From NCBI RefSeq assembly GCF_005771675.1, contig NZ_VAJM01000002.1:310001-374000 (forward strand): a DNA stretch of 64,000 nucleotides, in the 5' to 3' direction. The translations under genes were made by a program, and so were the position numbers. The notes under the pieces are model-generated. The model saw only the letters and a program-made list of their open reading frames with translations, ran no database searches and was not told the origin of the DNA. The first letter of the stretch is position 1. The number at the start of each line of letters is the position of its first letter. This stretch comes from Hymenobacter jeollabukensis. GTDB lineage: Bacteria > Bacteroidota > Bacteroidia > Cytophagales > Hymenobacteraceae. This document shows, piece by piece, positions 62,292 through 64,000 of this stretch.

Positions 62292-62362
62292 GGCATTCGC
62301 CTTACCTTTATCGTGCCTGCGTATCGGGGCCACCATCACGCTCTACCTCCACACCTCTTGCC

Positions 62363-64000
62363 ATGATTCATAAGTACCTGCTAGCAGCCCTGCTGCTGAC
62401 GGCTGCCGCGCCCGCCGCGCTGGCCCAGACCACCGGCTCGGTGGGCATCGGCACCACCAGCCCCGCCGCCTCGGCGGCGCTGGAAGTGCGCAGCACCAGC
62501 AAGGGGCTGCTGCTGCCCCGCCTGACGGTGGCCCAGCGCGACGCCCTCACGGCCAGCACCACCGCCCCGCCCGTGCCGGGCCTGCTCATCTACCTCACCG
62601 ACGGCACGCCCGGCCTGTATGCCTACGACGGCACGGCCTGGGTGCGCCTGGGGGCCGACAACCTGGGCAACCACACGGCCACCCAGACCTTAAACCTGAA
62701 CGAGCAGCGCCTGCTGGGCAGCGTAAGCAACTCCCTGGGCGACTCCGCCGCCCAGGTGGAGTTGAACGCCAGCGTGGGCACGCAGAGCGCCGCGCTCATC
62801 ACCCGCAGCAACTTCGGGGCGAAGTACTCCCGCGCCATCCTCTCGGGCTACGGCAAGCTGCCCGAGGGTACCAGCACGGCCAACGACTACGGCATCTGGG
62901 CCACGGCCTACCGTGGCGGCGGCTGGGCGGGCTTTTTCTCGGCGGGCAACATCACCACGCCCCTGCGCTGGGTAGGCATCTGCCAGAACCCGGGCTACAA
63001 CGGCACCGGCTCGGCCATTCGCATCGTCGATGGCACCCAGGGCGCGGGCAAGGTGCTGACGTCGGACGGCGCCGGCTACGGTACCTGGCAGCCGGTGCCC
63101 GCCCCCACGGTGGCTGGGGGCAACTTCAACCTGGGCCCGTACTACTTGGTGGGCAACGGCGGCGCCACGGGCATTGCCATTACCAGCGCGGGGCGGGTGG
63201 GCATCAATACCACCACGCCCTACTCGCAGCTGGCCAATACGGCCACCAACATCATCGGCAGCGAAGGCACCGGCGGCAACCCCGGCTCCCTGGCCTGGGC
63301 CGCCAGCCAAGCGGGCTACGTGGGCATGTTCTACAACGCCAGCACCGCCAGCAACGCCTCCGGCTTAGCCGTTAAAATAGCCGCCACTGGTACCGCCGCC
63401 GCCCTCGACGTAAGTCAGGAGGCCACCCAGGACGCGGACGGCACCCCGCTGCTGCGAGTACTGGGCAACGGCACCGTGGGTATCGGCATCAGCACCCCCG
63501 GCGGGGGCCTGCACGTAATCACGGGCAACAGCGGCGTGGCCAGCGGCACGGGGGCCATCCTCAGCGGTCCGCCCACCGGCAACCCTAACCTGGAGCTGCG
63601 CGGCGGCGCCACGGCCGTCACGCCCTACGTCGACCTGGCCGAAACCAGCGGCGTGGACTACAGCAGCCGCCTGCTCAGTTCGGGCGGCACCCTAAACGTG
63701 TACGGAGCCAACGCCACGGCGCTGAAGGTGAACGGCAACGCCGCGGTGACGGGCTCCATGACGGTGAACGGGGTGAACGTCACCTCCGACCGACGCTTCA
63801 AAACCAACGTTCGTCCCCTGGGCAGCGCCCTGGCCGCCGTGCTGGCCCTGCGCGGGGTGCGCTACGAGTGGAACGCGCTGGGGGTGCAGCACGGCGGCAC
63901 AGCCGGGGCCAGCCAGGTGGGCCTGCTGGCGCAGGAAGTCGAGCAAGTGTACCCCGAGTTGGTGAGCACCGGCGCCGATGGCTATAAGGCCGTCAACTAC
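62363..64000 (+). CDS. Exported surface protein with endosialidase-type intramolecular chaperone domain, 5' part
   Basis: The ATG at 62363 opens a frame that runs off the window after 546 codons. Signal peptide MIHKYLLAALLLTAAAPAALAQ, then the motif SVGIGTTSPAASAALEVRST, common at the start of Bacteroidota tail-fibre-like proteins. A Gly/Ala/Thr-rich repeated middle carries further GIG/GIN-T-TP units (VGINTTTPYSQ, VGIGISTPGGG). From about residue 475, NGVNVTSDRRFKTNVRPLG marks the start of the S74 (chaperone of endosialidase) domain, with the Ser-Asp self-cleavage site and the LLAQEVEQVYPELV helix. It is probably trimeric and surface exposed. Its end is missing. Confidence 0.88.
   Translation, partial: MIHKYLLAALLLTAAAPAALAQTTGSVGIGTTSPAASAALEVRSTSKGLLLPRLTVAQRDALTASTTAPPVPGLLIYLTDGTPGLYAYDGTAWVRLGADNLGNHTATQTLNLNEQRLLGSVSNSLGDSAAQVELNASVGTQSAALITRSNFGAKYSRAILSGYGKLPEGTSTANDYGIWATAYRGGGWAGFFSAGNITTPLRWVGICQNPGYNGTGSAIRIVDGTQGAGKVLTSDGAGYGTWQPVPAPTVAGGNFNLGPYYLVGNGGATGIAITSAGRVGINTTTPYSQLANTATNIIGSEGTGGNPGSLAWAASQAGYVGMFYNASTASNASGLAVKIAATGTAAALDVSQEATQDADGTPLLRVLGNGTVGIGISTPGGGLHVITGNSGVASGTGAILSGPPTGNPNLELRGGATAVTPYVDLAETSGVDYSSRLLSSGGTLNVYGANATALKVNGNAAVTGSMTVNGVNVTSDRRFKTNVRPLGSALAAVLALRGVRYEWNALGVQHGGTAGASQVGLLAQEVEQVYPELVSTGADGYKAVNY

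Larger units (their letters stand above)
61841..62362. other. 522-base gap with two hairpins, no convincing gene
   Basis: Contains the asnS terminator and a second hairpin at 62243-62291. Short frames (61935-62174 plus, 61889-62149 minus) overlap one another, lack family features and have poor start contexts, so I leave them uncalled. The last about 70 bases should carry the promoter of the surface-protein gene. Confidence 0.5.

Overview
The window reads as chromosomal DNA of a GC-rich member of the Bacteroidota, most likely a Hymenobacter-like bacterium (Cytophagales). The lineage call rests on secreted proteins with C-terminal type IX secretion (T9SS) sorting domains, a CarboxypepD-reg TonB-dependent receptor, a type-3 prolyl-tRNA synthetase, many short lipoproteins, and Bacteroidota-type -7 elements (TAnnTTTG). 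I see no tRNA, rRNA, CRISPR array, transposase or integrase.

Layout. 1-1.9 kb: end of a nucleotide-sugar epimerase and rfbA. 1.9-16.4 kb: chrA, a 2OG-Fe(II) oxygenase, envelope proteins (OmpA/beta-propeller protein, beta-barrels, lipoproteins), a Crp-type regulator with a DinB-like protein, and proS. 16.5-25.8 kb: secreted and lipid-anchored proteins. These include an M6-like metalloprotease interrupted by one in-frame TAG, a second T9SS cargo and a DPP IV peptidase; a perfect 40-bp palindrome and a 42-bp minisatellite follow. 25.9-50.2 kb: an unusually dense set of polytopic GT-C-like membrane proteins (eight), two GT2 glycosyltransferases, a secreted PIG-L deacetylase and four paralogous small lipoproteins. 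Genes for kynurenine catabolism are interleaved with them. 50.4-57.8 kb: kynU, an AlkB-like protein, a TonB-dependent receptor and kmo. 57.8-64 kb: a PAP2-like membrane protein, rpoN, asnS, and the start of a surface protein with an endosialidase-type chaperone domain.

How the genes work together. kmo, kynU, the 3-hydroxyanthranilate dioxygenase, ACMSD and an aldehyde dehydrogenase give a nearly continuous route from kynurenine to 2-aminomuconate. The tryptophan dioxygenase, the formamidase and the aminomuconate deaminase are not in the window. The glycosyltransferase genes look like an envelope-glycan locus. Its least explained element is a family of roughly 180-residue lipoproteins, probably jelly-roll folds, encoded next to GT-C enzymes. 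One GT-C protein appears to carry the same domain at its C-terminus. I regard this pairing as the best candidate for an undescribed system.

Intergenic space holds at least four families of dispersed palindromic or direct repeats (near 0.8/60.3, 3.4, 10.0/35.2 and 3.5/11.8 kb) and many strong hairpin terminators. Start sites were chosen by signal peptide, family N-terminus and upstream structure; several genes appear to use TTG or GTG and are marked uncertain.
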